Positions 7,494 through 16,328 of a DNA stretch of 64,000 bases are shown here, piece after piece (position 1 is the stretch's first letter; each line of letters opens with the position of its first letter). The DNA is from Eubacterium sp. Its GTDB lineage: Bacteria > Bacillota > Clostridia > Lachnospirales > Lachnospiraceae. A program made the translations under genes and the position numbers. The notes beneath the pieces were generated by a model that did not search any database, was not told the DNA's origin, and was given only the letters and a program-made list of their open reading frames with translations. Location: assembly GCA_022764165.1 (NCBI GenBank), contig JALERM010000034.1, forward strand, positions 1 through 64,000, read 5' to 3'.

Positions 7494-8375
7494 CTATAAT
7501 CTTTTATCTAAAACATTAGATAATATGGCAAATTCTTCCAACGAAAGTGCTTCTCCACGTATAGCCGGCTGAAAACCGCACGCCGCAATTGCCTGTTCTA
7601 TCTCCTCCTTATCGAATGATAAGCCTTCATAATTTTTCAGGCTATTGGCAAGAGTTTTTCTTCGCTGATTAAATGATGCGCGGATAATCTGAAACATCAG
7701 TTTTTCATTGTTCACCTGCACCGGTGGCTGACTGTGACGTGTCAGACGAATCACTGCACTTCCCACTTTCGGCCGCGGCATAAAACAGTTAGGCGGAACA
7801 TTGGCAACAATATACGGCTCCGCATAGTACTGAACAGCCAGAGACAGTGCCCCGTAATCTTTGGTTCCCGGCCCCACCTGCATACGGTCTGCAACCTCTT
7901 TCTGCACCATAACAGTAATTGATTCTACCGGAACATGATTTTCAAACAATCCCATAATAATGGGAGTTGTAATATAATACGGCAGATTTGCCACAACTTT
8001 GATGGGGCGTCCCTGATTTTTTTCATCTGCCATTTTCCTGATGTCCACCTTAAGAATATCATTGTTGATGACCGTCACATTATCATAATCTTTCAGAGTA
8101 TCCTGCAAAATAGGTATGAGATTCTTGTCAATTTCCACTGCACAAACTTCCCCTGCTGCTTCTGCCAGATACTGCGTCATGGTTCCAATTCCCGGACCAA
8201 TTTCCAGTACAAAATCATCTTTTGTAATATCCGCTGCACGAATAATTTTATCAAGCACATGAGTATCTATCAGAAAGTTCTGACCGAATTTTTTCTGAAA
8301 TGTGAATTGATATTTATTCAAAACCGCTATGGTTTCCTGAGGGTTTCCCAAACCAGGTTTTCTCACATCACTCAT
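7494..8375 (-). CDS. rsmA: 16S rRNA (adenine1518-N6/adenine1519-N6)-dimethyltransferase RsmA
   Basis: A 293-residue Rossmann methyltransferase. FGQNFLIDTHVLDKI is the family N-terminal motif, VLEIGPGIGTMTQYL binds S-adenosylmethionine, and NLPYYITTPI is the catalytic motif IV that receives the adenines of helix 45. The C-terminal helical domain includes ASFNQRRKTLANSL. It dimethylates two adjacent adenines in 16S rRNA late in 30S assembly; loss gives kasugamycin resistance. The start is set by AGGAGAG. A terminator separates it from the TPR-AAA gene upstream, so it probably has its own promoter. Confidence 0.96.
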   Translation of the reverse strand: MSDVRKPGLGNPQETIAVLNKYQFTFQKKFGQNFLIDTHVLDKIIRAADITKDDFVLEIGPGIGTMTQYLAEAAGEVCAVEIDKNLIPILQDTLKDYDNVTVINNDILKVDIRKMADEKNQGRPIKVVANLPYYITTPIIMGLFENHVPVESITVMVQKEVADRMQVGPGTKDYGALSLAVQYYAEPYIVANVPPNCFMPRPKVGSAVIRLTRHSQPPVQVNNEKLMFQIIRASFNQRRKTLANSLKNYEGLSFDKEEIEQAIAACGFQPAIRGEALSLEEFAILSNVLDKRL

Positions 8376-8392
8376 AAATTTCTCTCTCCTGT

Positions 8393-8427
8393 CAAAAACA
8401 GGGCATAGCGATTACTGCCATGCCCCA
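8393..8427 (-). terminator. Terminator of the TPR-AAA gene
   Basis: On the minus strand GGGCATGGC pairs with GCTATGCCC around a 7-base loop, then TGTTTTTG. It lies directly after the stop codon of the AAA frame. Confidence 0.75.
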
Positions 8428-8432
8428 TCATT

Positions 8433-9527
8433 TTATAATTCAAAATCTTTTTCGTAAAGAAGGATTCGTCCATCCGCATCTGCATGCCGTTTGGAAATTC
8501 TTCTTCCCAGACGGGCACTCCCGGCACGACGGATTGCTTTGTCCACCATATCTTTTACTTTACCAATCGTAATGGGTTCATCCTCTCTCTGATTATCACC
8601 AATCAAAGTATACAATGCAAGTACTCCCATCTCATCGATACGGTAACCATTTTCTTTTGCATAGGTTCTTGCAAATGTCACCAACTCATCATTGGTAAAT
8701 ACAGGAATAGATATTACCGTATCGAATTTTTTGGCAAATTCCGGATAATCTGCAAGCAGCTTTCGCATATTGGCTTTATCATCTTCAATCAAAAGAATCA
8801 TGCTGTCTGTACGGAAATCCATTGCCCTGGAAAGTTTTTCTATTGTCTCTGCAGTCATAAAGCTTGCACGTTCAATCAGAAGAAATCCTCCAGCCATCTT
8901 ACTGATTACTGCAGCCGGATCTTTACAATTCATATCAGATGCATCCAGACTTGCATATTTGACAGCCTGTAATCCCAGTTGTTTACAGATTACTTTTACC
9001 AGTCCTTCACTGAGTCTGGTCTTACCCGTACCATGACTTCCCATGATGGCAATATTTCCCTGACGGGATGTTTTCTCATTCACATGTTCAAAAACACCAT
9101 TAATAGCATTCAGAATTTGTTCATCCATTCCCGGAACTTTAGAGAAATATGAAAACAGACGTTTTTGCTCATCTGTCAGATATTCCGGTCGGGTTTCATT
9201 CAGAATTCTCATCCGTTTTTCTTCCGGAGTCTCTGCTTCCACCATAGGAATAGTCTCAGTGACTTCTTCAACATGTATTTCTTCCGGTTCTAGTTCTTCA
9301 CTAAGAATCTCTTCCGATTCAAACTGTTCAGCGATAACTCCTTCTGGTTCTTCATAAGAATCTTCTTCTGCCCGGAAAATTGCTTCTGCATCAATCTCTG
9401 CAAAACCAGGTTCTTCTTTTCTTTTTTGAAGGTCCATAATCAGTGATAAGTCCAGATCCGGAATAAGACTTTCATTATCAGAATCTTCTTCCTTAATATC
9501 CGCCAGTTCACTTATTCCTGCAAACAA
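8433..9527 (-). CDS. AAA-type ATPase part of a TPR-AAA protein (C-terminal piece)
   Basis: This frame continues, with no frame change, the TPR frame upstream across a single TAA at 9741-9743. Read through, the two give one protein of about 938 residues. The C-terminal piece has an acidic disordered stretch and then an AAA domain with Walker A GSHGTGKT, a hydrophobic Walker B-like strand ending in E (GGFLLIER), a LIEDD sensor region and a basic tail (RLGRRISKRHADAD). The TTG at 9527 is the first possible restart but has no convincing ribosome binding site, so independent expression is doubtful. The substrate is unknown. N-terminal TPR plus C-terminal AAA recalls EccA-like chaperone ATPases, but this is only an architectural analogy. 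Confidence 0.7.
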   Translation of the reverse strand: MFAGISELADIKEEDSDNESLIPDLDLSLIMDLQKRKEEPGFAEIDAEAIFRAEEDSYEEPEGVIAEQFESEEILSEELEPEEIHVEEVTETIPMVEAETPEEKRMRILNETRPEYLTDEQKRLFSYFSKVPGMDEQILNAINGVFEHVNEKTSRQGNIAIMGSHGTGKTRLSEGLVKVICKQLGLQAVKYASLDASDMNCKDPAAVISKMAGGFLLIERASFMTAETIEKLSRAMDFRTDSMILLIEDDKANMRKLLADYPEFAKKFDTVISIPVFTNDELVTFARTYAKENGYRIDEMGVLALYTLIGDNQREDEPITIGKVKDMVDKAIRRAGSARLGRRISKRHADADGRILLYEKDFEL

Positions 9528-9555
9528 ATCGTCTACGTTCTTTTCCGTTCTCTCA

Positions 9556-9780
9556 GATTCTTCCAGTATAATTACTTCTGACTCAAACTTTTCTTCATCA
9601 GGTTGCTCCAGTACAATTTCTTCTGATTCAACTTCTTCTGCATCAGATTCTTCCAGTATAATTGTTTCTGGCTCAACTTCTTCTGTATCAGGTTCTTCCA
9701 GTATAACTGTTTCCGGCTCAACTTCTTCTGTATCAGATTCTTACAGTATAACTGTTCCCGGCTCAACTTCTTCTGTATCA
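9556..9780 (-). repeat. Five 45-bp in-frame tandem repeats
   Basis: Units begin at 9556, 9601, 9646, 9691 and 9736, with a partial sixth from 9781. Each encodes a 15-residue acidic unit of the type EESDTEEVEPETVIL on the minus strand. The unit at 9736 differs by one base that turns a GAA codon into TAA (9741-9743). Confidence 0.9.
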
Positions 9781-11249
9781 GATTCTTCCAACACAATTTC
9801 TTCCGGTTCCGATTCATTTGCAGAATCTGCAATATTTTCAACACTAATCAATAAAGAAGCTTCAAACGCTGCCATAGCCGTCGCTTCATCAGCAGTCAAT
9901 TCCGGCTGCTCCTGAACTTGTAATACTTTCTCATTTTCTGACTCTTCCACTGTCGGAGTCTGATCTTCTTCCGTCTCCGGATTTTCATCCAGTATTTCAG
10001 AATCTGTTCTCTTGTCAGATTGTTCTACTGCTTCTGCGAACAAACTGGAGGTCTCTGCAAACAAAGCCTCAAGATCCATGTCCTGTACACTGATAACTTC
10101 CCTATCCTCCGGCTTTTCTTCTTTCACCTTCACAGGTTTCTCAGTTTCAGTAATCTCAGTACGATGTTCAATGGCTGAGCCCCTATCCGCAGAAATCTTT
10201 GTTTCATTCACCGTTTCAGGTTCCAATTCTGTCACTTGATACCCTTCAATATTTTCTTCCTGCTCCGGTTCTGGAGGCAAATCTGATCCAGAGGCTTTGC
10301 CCAGGGCCTCGAAGGCATTCACTACTTTTGTCCGATTAAAACCGGAAAGTACTTCCTGAAAACTCTTGGCTAGTTTTTCCTGTAGCTGTGTTGTATCAAC
10401 ATGCACCGGCATCACTGGATCTTTCGTCACAGCTGCCTCTTCCATAGCAGAAGAATCAGATCCGGATAATATCTTCTGATTCTCAGTTGAGCGATCCTTA
10501 TTTTTAACTGTGGATACCTGTTCCTTTGGAATCACAGAAGCTTTCTGAAGACTTTCCATAGCCGCCGCAGAAATTCCTGCTACTGTGGCTGCTGTAACCG
10601 GTGCTGTCGATCTGACAGGCTTTCCCGATTGCTCTCCTTGATTCCATCTGTCATACTTAGCCTTTTGATCTGGAGTAAGCGGCACATAGGACATTTTTAA
10701 TTCCATTGCTTTGACAACATATTTGCCTTCTCCGAACCACAGAATCAAATCATCACAAGTCTCAATACATTTATTCTGTTTTCCCGCTTTCTTATATAAT
10801 TTGGCCAATTCGTATACCCAGCGTTCGGTATATTCCCTGTCTTTATACTCTTCTAAAATTGCAATCTGCTCATCCAGAGGTGCATCCTGAGCTTTATAGA
10901 TTTTGTATTTTAATATATACTTTGAAGTGTCGTTTGCGGCTGTTTCCAGATACTGATTATAATAATTTACAGCATCATCATTTTTTTTCATTTTCAAAGC
11001 CAGTTCCACCTGTCGATACAAAATCATCTTGCCTACAGAGGAACGCTTATAAGCCAGTTTCAGTATATTCATACTTTCTTCCAGCTCTCCGTTCACTTCA
11101 TAGATATCCGCCACCATACAGAGTGTCCGCACACTCTTTACACGTTTCCACTCTATGCTGTCTGCAACTGCCAAAGCCCCCTCATAATCCTGTGCTTCTA
11201 CCAGTCTGTTGATTTCATCCAATCTCATGCGATATTCTGTCTTATCCAC
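9741..11249 (-). CDS. TPR part of a TPR-AAA protein (N-terminal piece)
   Basis: About 502 codons from the GTG at 11249, which follows GAGGTG at a good distance; an upstream in-frame ATG-like extension lacks such a site. Residues 1-200 are TPR-like helical repeats (AQDYEGALAVADSIEWKRVK, NGELEESMNILKLAYKRSS, KNDDAVNYYNQYLETA, AGKQNKCIETCDDLILWF). Residues from about 220 to the end are low-complexity and strongly acidic. The frame ends at a TAA inside the third-from-N-terminus copy region of the 45-bp repeats, where sister units have GAA. It is probably a nonsense allele of one long gene that also includes the AAA domain. Confidence 0.75.
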   Translation of the reverse strand: MDKTEYRMRLDEINRLVEAQDYEGALAVADSIEWKRVKSVRTLCMVADIYEVNGELEESMNILKLAYKRSSVGKMILYRQVELALKMKKNDDAVNYYNQYLETAANDTSKYILKYKIYKAQDAPLDEQIAILEEYKDREYTERWVYELAKLYKKAGKQNKCIETCDDLILWFGEGKYVVKAMELKMSYVPLTPDQKAKYDRWNQGEQSGKPVRSTAPVTAATVAGISAAAMESLQKASVIPKEQVSTVKNKDRSTENQKILSGSDSSAMEEAAVTKDPVMPVHVDTTQLQEKLAKSFQEVLSGFNRTKVVNAFEALGKASGSDLPPEPEQEENIEGYQVTELEPETVNETKISADRGSAIEHRTEITETEKPVKVKEEKPEDREVISVQDMDLEALFAETSSLFAEAVEQSDKRTDSEILDENPETEEDQTPTVEESENEKVLQVQEQPELTADEATAMAAFEASLLISVENIADSANESEPEEIVLEESDTEEVEPGTVIL

Positions 11250-11390
11250 TTTGTACTCACCTCTGTCTTGAAAATGTATCTTCCTGCTGCCTAACCACAG
11301 CACAATCCCGACGATTCTTCATCGCCTTCCACCCCATAATTCTTATTCAGTTTATCATACTGCTTATTCATTGTCAAAACAAAACAGAAC

Positions 11391-11417
11391 AAGGATGCCG
11401 CCTTTCGCAGCATCCTT
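11391..11417 (-). terminator. Terminator of murA
   Basis: AAGGATGC pairs with GCATCCTT around an 11-base loop, and the minus strand continues GTTCTGTTTTG. It lies about 30 bases after murA. Confidence 0.7.
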
Positions 11418-11447
11418 CTGCCTGCTAAATATACTAACTCCTTTATA

Positions 11448-12743
11448 TCAACCGATTCGCAGTTTAAACTTCTGAATCTCTTTCTCGCTGGTAACTTTTT
11501 CAATCTCAGCACCCAGACTGCGAAGTTTTCCTTCAAAATCCTCATATCCCCGCTGAATATATACAATATCATCTACCATTGTGATTCCTTCTGCAGCCAG
11601 ACCGGCAATAACAAGTGCTGCACCAGCCCTCAAATCCGGAGCGCTGACTCTTGCTCCCGTCAAACCTTCTACACCATCAATAATAGCAGTGTTTCCTTCC
11701 ACACGGATGATTGCTCCCATACGGGTCAACTCGTCCGCATATTTAAACCGGTTTTCAAAAATACTCTCCGTCACTGTACTGGTTCCACTTGCCAGAGCAA
11801 GTGTCACCGCAATCTGCGGCTGCATATCGGTAGGATAACCAGGATAAGGCAGTGTCTTTACCTGTGTCTTACGAAGTCTCCTTGCCGCAATTACACGTAC
11901 TGCATCATCAAACTCTTCCACTTCACATCCGATTTCTTCCAGCTTTGCTGTAATAGCTTCCAGGTGCTTGGGAATCACATTCTTAATCAGTACATCTCCT
12001 CTGGTAGCAGCAGCAGCAAACATATACGTACCGGCCTCAATCATATCCGGAACTATGGAATAATCCGTAGCATGCAACTCTTCCACACCGCGAATCCGAA
12101 TCACATCTGTTCCAGCACCTTTGATATTAGCACCCATACTGTTTAGAAAATTCGCTGTGTCTACCACATGTGGTTCTTTTGCCGCATTTTCAATAATCGT
12201 ATGTCCTTTGGCCATAGCTGCCGCCATCATAATGTTAATCGTAGCACCAACAGATACCATATCCATAAAGATATGACATCCACGCAGACCGTTCGGTGCC
12301 TCTGCTACGATAGCACCATGACGGATACTTACTGATGCACCCAATGCACGAAATCCTTTCAGATGGAGATTGATCGGACGGCTTCCAATATTACATCCAC
12401 CGGGAAGGGGAACTTCTGCCTTTTTATATTTTCCAAGGAGTGCTCCCAGAAGATAATAGGAAGCACGTATTTTTTTTATATATTCATAATCCACACTGAT
12501 ATCGCCGATTGTCGAACCATTCAGCTTTACCGTATGACGGTCTACTCTGTCTACGCTGGCTCCAATCCCTTCAATTGCCTCCAACAGTACATTGATATCA
12601 TTAACATCCGGCAGATTTTCAATCCGAACGGTATCATCTGTCATAATAGCTGCTGCAAGAATCGCCAGAGCTGCATTTTTAGCTCCACCGATTTCAACTT
12701 CGCCTACTAATGGGTTTCCACCTTTGATAATATATTGTTCCAT
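11448..12743 (-). CDS. murA: UDP-N-acetylglucosamine 1-carboxyvinyltransferase
   Basis: A 431-residue EPSP-synthase-fold enzyme that adds enolpyruvate from phosphoenolpyruvate to UDP-GlcNAc, the first committed step of peptidoglycan synthesis, in the cytoplasm. The substrate-binding GGAKNAALA (residues 19-27) and the catalytic loop LPGGCNIGSRP with C117 are intact, so it should be fosfomycin sensitive. The C-terminal PYPGYPTDMQPQ and RGYEDFEGKLRSLGA motifs are also typical. Length is normal. Clostridia often keep murA near spoIID/spoIIQ; here those genes are about 12 kb away. Confidence 0.96.
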   Translation of the reverse strand: MEQYIIKGGNPLVGEVEIGGAKNAALAILAAAIMTDDTVRIENLPDVNDINVLLEAIEGIGASVDRVDRHTVKLNGSTIGDISVDYEYIKKIRASYYLLGALLGKYKKAEVPLPGGCNIGSRPINLHLKGFRALGASVSIRHGAIVAEAPNGLRGCHIFMDMVSVGATINIMMAAAMAKGHTIIENAAKEPHVVDTANFLNSMGANIKGAGTDVIRIRGVEELHATDYSIVPDMIEAGTYMFAAAATRGDVLIKNVIPKHLEAITAKLEEIGCEVEEFDDAVRVIAARRLRKTQVKTLPYPGYPTDMQPQIAVTLALASGTSTVTESIFENRFKYADELTRMGAIIRVEGNTAIIDGVEGLTGARVSAPDLRAGAALVIAGLAAEGITMVDDIVYIQRGYEDFEGKLRSLGAEIEKVTSEKEIQKFKLRIG

Positions 12744-12925
12744 AGTTCACCTCTATGTTTTTATACTCTGCAATATGAGTACTACAATCAGTTCTATTCT
12801 TTTGGCCTTGCGGCACATAATCCGCCTTCTCTTCACTATGTTATACCAAATAAAACTTTTTGTAAATAAAAATTAAAGATTCCTTCGATTTTTGTTCATA
12901 TTGCCCCTCGAATTTTCAGATTATT

Positions 12926-13417
12926 TTACAATGCGTCAATAATGCACTGTAAAGTCTCTTCAATCCCCTTATTTTCTTCATCAATTACGATATCTGCATA
13001 TTGTTCATACAGCACCACACGCTCTTCATATAAGTCTTTCAGTGTCTGGCCGTCTCGAAGAACCACTCCCCGGTTTTTCAAATTGCCCAGTCTTTTTCTA
13101 AGAGCCTGATAAGAAAGCTTCAGATAAATGACTGTCGCAATTTCCTTCAGATGTTCCATGGCTTCTTTCCCATAAACCACACTTCCTCCTGTAGAAATCA
13201 CTGTATGTTCCGCCTCTATAGATGCATTTACCTGATTTTCTATTTTTATAAAACCATCCACCCCGTCCTGAGCAATGATTTCTTTCAATAAACGTTTTTC
13301 CTGTTTCTGAATCAGCAAATCTGCATCAACAAACTGATAGCCAAGTTCTTTTGCTAAAATAACACCGACTGTACTTTTCCCCACACCCGGCATACCAATC
13401 AATACAATATTGTTCAT
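12926..13417 (-). CDS. Shikimate kinase-like protein
   Basis: A 163-residue P-loop kinase of the shikimate kinase family. Walker A is GMPGVGKST (8-16), FVDADLLIQ gives the DxD-type substrate motif, STGGSVV is the conserved GG loop, and the lid region is LRDGQTLKDLYEER. Shikimate kinases usually have FR in the helix after the P-loop, where the arginine contacts shikimate. Here the equivalent stretch reads GFIKIEN, with lysine. It may be a diverged shikimate kinase or a related kinase with another substrate. No other aro gene is in the window. It is divergent from dinB. Confidence 0.75.
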   Translation of the reverse strand: MNNIVLIGMPGVGKSTVGVILAKELGYQFVDADLLIQKQEKRLLKEIIAQDGVDGFIKIENQVNASIEAEHTVISTGGSVVYGKEAMEHLKEIATVIYLKLSYQALRKRLGNLKNRGVVLRDGQTLKDLYEERVVLYEQYADIVIDEENKGIEETLQCIIDAL

Positions 13418-13561
13418 ATAATTATCCTTTAATCAAATTGGTTTAGGTATTTCACCCTCATCTGATATAGTATCACATCTAAGGAACAGGCACAAGTTTT
13501 TTTGCGTTACTTGCCCTTCCTGTTGGTTTATTTTATAATAGGAGACAAAGGAGGCGCCGCT

Positions 13562-14752
13562 ATGGAACGTATTATTTTTCATGTTGATGTGAACTCGGCT
13601 TATCTGAGTTGGAGTGCACTGAAACTTCTCAAAGAGAATCCAAATTCCACCGATATCCGGACAATTCCTTCCATCATCGGAGGGGACCGTGAAACACGGC
13701 ATGGCATTGTTCTTGCCAAATCTATTTCCGCAAAAAAAATCTATCATATACAGACCGCTGAACCGGTAGCCAGTGCATTGCGCAAGTGTCCTTCTCTTAC
13801 TATTGTTCCTCCGGATCATACTCTCTACTCGCAGTGCAGTAAAAAATTCATCAATTTCCTGCGTTCTCTGACAATAGAAATCGAGCAGGTCAGTATTGAT
13901 GAATGTTATCTGGATTATAGTAGTATCGCTGACCGTTTTCCTGACTGTCTGACAGGTGCCTCTTATATCCGGAATTATATACGTGAAAATTTTGGTTTCA
14001 CCGTCAATGTAGGAATCTCCAGCAATAAAGTTCTCGCCAAAATGGCTTCTGATTTTGAAAAGCCCGACAAAACACATACTTTATTTCCCGAAGAAATTCG
14101 GGAAAAGATGTGGTCTCTGCCTGTTTCCAGCCTGTTTATGGCTGGTCATTCTTCGGTAGCTGTCCTGAAAAAACTGGAAATTAATACGATTGGAGATCTG
14201 GCTGCTGCCGACCCCAAAATTCTTGCTCTGCATCTGAAAAGCCACGGAAAAACTTTATGGGAATATGCCAACGGCATTGATACCTCTCCGTTGGAAAGTG
14301 AGCCTGCTCAGGCAAAGGGAATCGGAAATTCTACTACCCTTTCCCATGACCTGCAGACTGCACAGGAAGCTTATCCGATTCTTCATCAGCTTTCCTGTAA
14401 AGTTGGCCAGCGGCTGAAAAAATCAGGGCAGTCAGCCAATAATCTATGTGTGGAAATCAAATATTCAACCTTTGACAAATACACACGGCAAATGCCGCTC
14501 GCTGGCCCGACTCAGGACGGAAAAGTTTTGTATCGTTCTGCCTGTCAGCTCTTTGATGCACTATGGAATGGAAACCCCATCCGGCTTCTCGGTGTGAGGG
14601 CAGGAAAACTTACCGAGACAGGAGAACCTTTTCAGATGGATCTGTTCTCCTACGATCCTAAAGAAACCGAAAAGCGGATGAAACTAGACCGGGCTATGGA
14701 GAAAATCAATAAGAAGTATGGAGATGGGGCGATACATCGGGGTATAAAATAA
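13562..14752 (+). CDS. dinB: Y-family DNA polymerase (DinB/Pol IV-like)
   Basis: About 396 residues from the ATG at 13562, which follows AAAGGAGG; a longer frame from 13502 lacks a site. The palm has FHVDVNSAYLSW with the first catalytic aspartate and SIDECYLDYS with the second catalytic acidic pair. The NVGISSNKVLAKMASDFEKPD and helix-hairpin-helix LEINTIGDLA motifs and a little-finger domain follow. It performs error-prone translesion synthesis. The C-terminal beta-clamp motif is not obvious apart from QMDLFSYDP. The stop codon lies within the left edge of a dispersed palindromic repeat. Confidence 0.9.
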   Translation: MERIIFHVDVNSAYLSWSALKLLKENPNSTDIRTIPSIIGGDRETRHGIVLAKSISAKKIYHIQTAEPVASALRKCPSLTIVPPDHTLYSQCSKKFINFLRSLTIEIEQVSIDECYLDYSSIADRFPDCLTGASYIRNYIRENFGFTVNVGISSNKVLAKMASDFEKPDKTHTLFPEEIREKMWSLPVSSLFMAGHSSVAVLKKLEINTIGDLAAADPKILALHLKSHGKTLWEYANGIDTSPLESEPAQAKGIGNSTTLSHDLQTAQEAYPILHQLSCKVGQRLKKSGQSANNLCVEIKYSTFDKYTRQMPLAGPTQDGKVLYRSACQLFDALWNGNPIRLLGVRAGKLTETGEPFQMDLFSYDPKETEKRMKLDRAMEKINKKYGDGAIHRGIK

Positions 14753-14844
14753 AGCCTCCGGCGGATTGCAGAGGTGCGCAGATGTATCATGTCATGCGAA
14801 GCATGACGCACACCTCGCAGCAAGTACGCCGAGGCGTACTTGAA
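14748..14844 (+). repeat. Palindrome-rich dispersed repeat, copy C (core only)
   Basis: About 96 bp matching the right-hand module of copies A and B, from AAAGCCTCCGG to GGCGTACTTG, without the long GACTCCCACC hairpin module. It overlaps the dinB stop codon, so insertion may have redefined the end of that gene or serves as its 3' hairpin. Confidence 0.75.
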
Positions 14845-14936
14845 TTTTACATCTTACAACTTTGCAATCCATGTATTATAATAAAAATGAAAAAAGAGCA
14901 ACCGCCCACAAAGTGGTTAGCTTCCCAGTGAATATA

Positions 14937-14980
14937 AAATAAGTCACTCGTCCGGCTAAGACAAGAGTGGCTTATTTTTA
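14937..14980. terminator. Hairpin terminator 3' of dinB
   Basis: AAATAAGTCACTC pairs with GAGTGGCTTATTT around a 15-base loop, then TTATTTT on the plus strand. It also follows a short minus-strand remnant, so it may act in both directions. The rest of 14845-15127 holds a weak hairpin around 14895-14930 and the remnant below. Confidence 0.65.
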
Positions 14981-15127
14981 TTTTCGCTTATTTGTCCTAT
15001 CTATGTAGGTAAGCAGTGCAATCAGGAAAGATCCGCCTAAAAATAGCAAACTAAAAAAATCTACAGGATTATCTCCAAAAGATTTTCGCAACATGTAATT
15101 TGAAATCAGCAAGAAAAGTAAAGAGAT
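14978..15127 (-). pseudogene. Remnant of a small two-helix membrane protein
   Basis: A minus-strand frame without a start codon encodes two hydrophobic stretches (SLLFLLISNYMLRKSFGDN and FFSLLFLGGSFLIALLTYID) and a basic end RTNKRK before its stop. It looks like the C-terminal part of a small membrane protein whose 5' part was replaced by the palindromic terminator repeat at 15128. The family is not recognised. Confidence 0.35.
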
Positions 15128-15165
15128 CAGGTTCCGTGACTCATTTTAATGAGTCACGGAACCTG
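15128..15165 (-). terminator. Palindromic terminator repeat 3' of HipA-like gene
   Basis: A perfect 17-bp stem AGGTTCCGTGACTCATT with a two-base loop, 11 bases after the stop codon of the HipA-like gene. A related sequence, also followed by CCCCCTGGCTTT, lies after gdhA at 16447, so this is a dispersed terminator-like repeat. Confidence 0.7.
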
Positions 15166-15176
15166 GCCCCCTGGCT

Positions 15177-16328
15177 TTAGCTCTTCATTCTCTTTTTCGG
15201 CATATTTAGCAATTCATTTGCTCTTCGACTTATAAACTTTTCGAGAATATCAAGCCTTTCTTCCTGCAAATTATATTTTTCATGTCTCTTAAATCTGAAA
15301 TTAATCATTTGACGTAATTGTTTTTGCTGCAACCGCCCACAAAAATTTTGTACCAAATCATCATGGGTAATGCCACAGGAAGCATAACTTCTCGTCTCAG
15401 CATATTGGTTTATCTTTTCCAAATCATCTTTCATTGCAGTGACAAATAAAGAATATCCATTATCAAAAACAGGTGCACAACCAATTATTTCACCGGTATG
15501 GCTGTCACGTAAAACTCCAAAATTTCCATAGTGGCGGTCTTCATTATAAATCAATGCATCAAACACCAGCATACTTGCTAATTCCTCATAATACTTCTCT
15601 CCCAGATTCCTATAAAAATCGGAAACTGCATCCATTCCCCCTTCTCGTACAATCACACCAATTGGGACATATGATATATCTTTACTTGTAAACAATCTGC
15701 ATGTTGAAGCAAGTATCCCTTTCCATTGCTCCAAATCATATGGTACATGGTGCAATCCCATCTGTTCTGCTATCTGAGATGCATAATATTCACTATACGG
15801 CTCCATTCCGGAATTTGCAAACCCCTTTGTTCCGCCTTTATACAGATATATCTCTCCACTCAGCCTTCTCCAGGCTTTTGGCAACATTCCTGCAGTAGTA
15901 AATTCCGGAGATGTGGATAATTCTCTGATTGACGTATTATATCCCGTATAAGCCACCATAGCCAGTATATCTGAAAAAGGATTTTCATATAAATTATATT
16001 CATCAAAAGTTCCTTTAAATTCCGAATCTACAATCCAATAACTGTCATTTACAGATAATCCCTTACATATATCAATAATTCCTTTATAATCACCCTGCTT
16101 CAATCCATATGTTGCCAGAATTTCATGTACATAAGTTCTATTCTTGGGTATGCTTCGATGCTGTATCCATTTTGTAAGGCCATTCAGAGAAACCTCCAAA
16201 CCCGCTGGAAACACATCTCTTTTATTTTCATTAATATAATCAATGGATGTTACTCGTTCTTCCAGTCCCGGTTTTCCGATTTGAAACTCTATCAATAATT
16301 CATCAAAATTCTTCAAATAATACGACAT
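15177..16328 (-). CDS. HipA-like protein kinase, orphan
   Basis: A 383-residue protein whose C-terminal part carries HipA-type kinase motifs: YNEDRHYGNFG (catalytic loop, residues 261-271, D264) and APVFDNGYSL (metal-binding DN in place of DFG, about 285-294). EIYLYKGGTKG (about 159-169) is a likely nucleotide-binding strand. Residues 1-100 form a different N-terminal domain, including TKWIQHRSIPKNRTYVHEIL. No HipB-like helix-turn-helix gene is adjacent, so it is not a canonical toxin-antitoxin pair. The substrate is unknown; HipA itself phosphorylates glutamyl-tRNA synthetase. Both ends are near copies of the same palindromic terminator repeat, which may point to acquisition as a unit. Confidence 0.75.
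   Translation of the reverse strand: MSYYLKNFDELLIEFQIGKPGLEERVTSIDYINENKRDVFPAGLEVSLNGLTKWIQHRSIPKNRTYVHEILATYGLKQGDYKGIIDICKGLSVNDSYWIVDSEFKGTFDEYNLYENPFSDILAMVAYTGYNTSIRELSTSPEFTTAGMLPKAWRRLSGEIYLYKGGTKGFANSGMEPYSEYYASQIAEQMGLHHVPYDLEQWKGILASTCRLFTSKDISYVPIGVIVREGGMDAVSDFYRNLGEKYYEELASMLVFDALIYNEDRHYGNFGVLRDSHTGEIIGCAPVFDNGYSLFVTAMKDDLEKINQYAETRSYASCGITHDDLVQNFCGRLQQKQLRQMINFRFKRHEKYNLQEERLDILEKFISRRANELLNMPKKRMKS

Noticed and set aside
9556..9780. Regular 45-bp periodic repeats as a CRISPR array
   Set aside because: The units are contiguous with no spacers, and they encode an acidic peptide repeat in frame with the surrounding gene.
9572..9844. Lysine/leucine-rich 90-codon frame
   Set aside because: An off-frame reading of the tandem repeats, so its periodicity reflects the DNA repeat.
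13433..14077. 214-codon minus-strand frame opposite dinB
   Set aside because: Antisense shadow; dinB has all catalytic motifs on the other strand.
15177..16328. Canonical HipAB toxin-antitoxin pair
   Set aside because: No HipB-like helix-turn-helix gene is next to the kinase, and the N-terminal domain differs from HipA.
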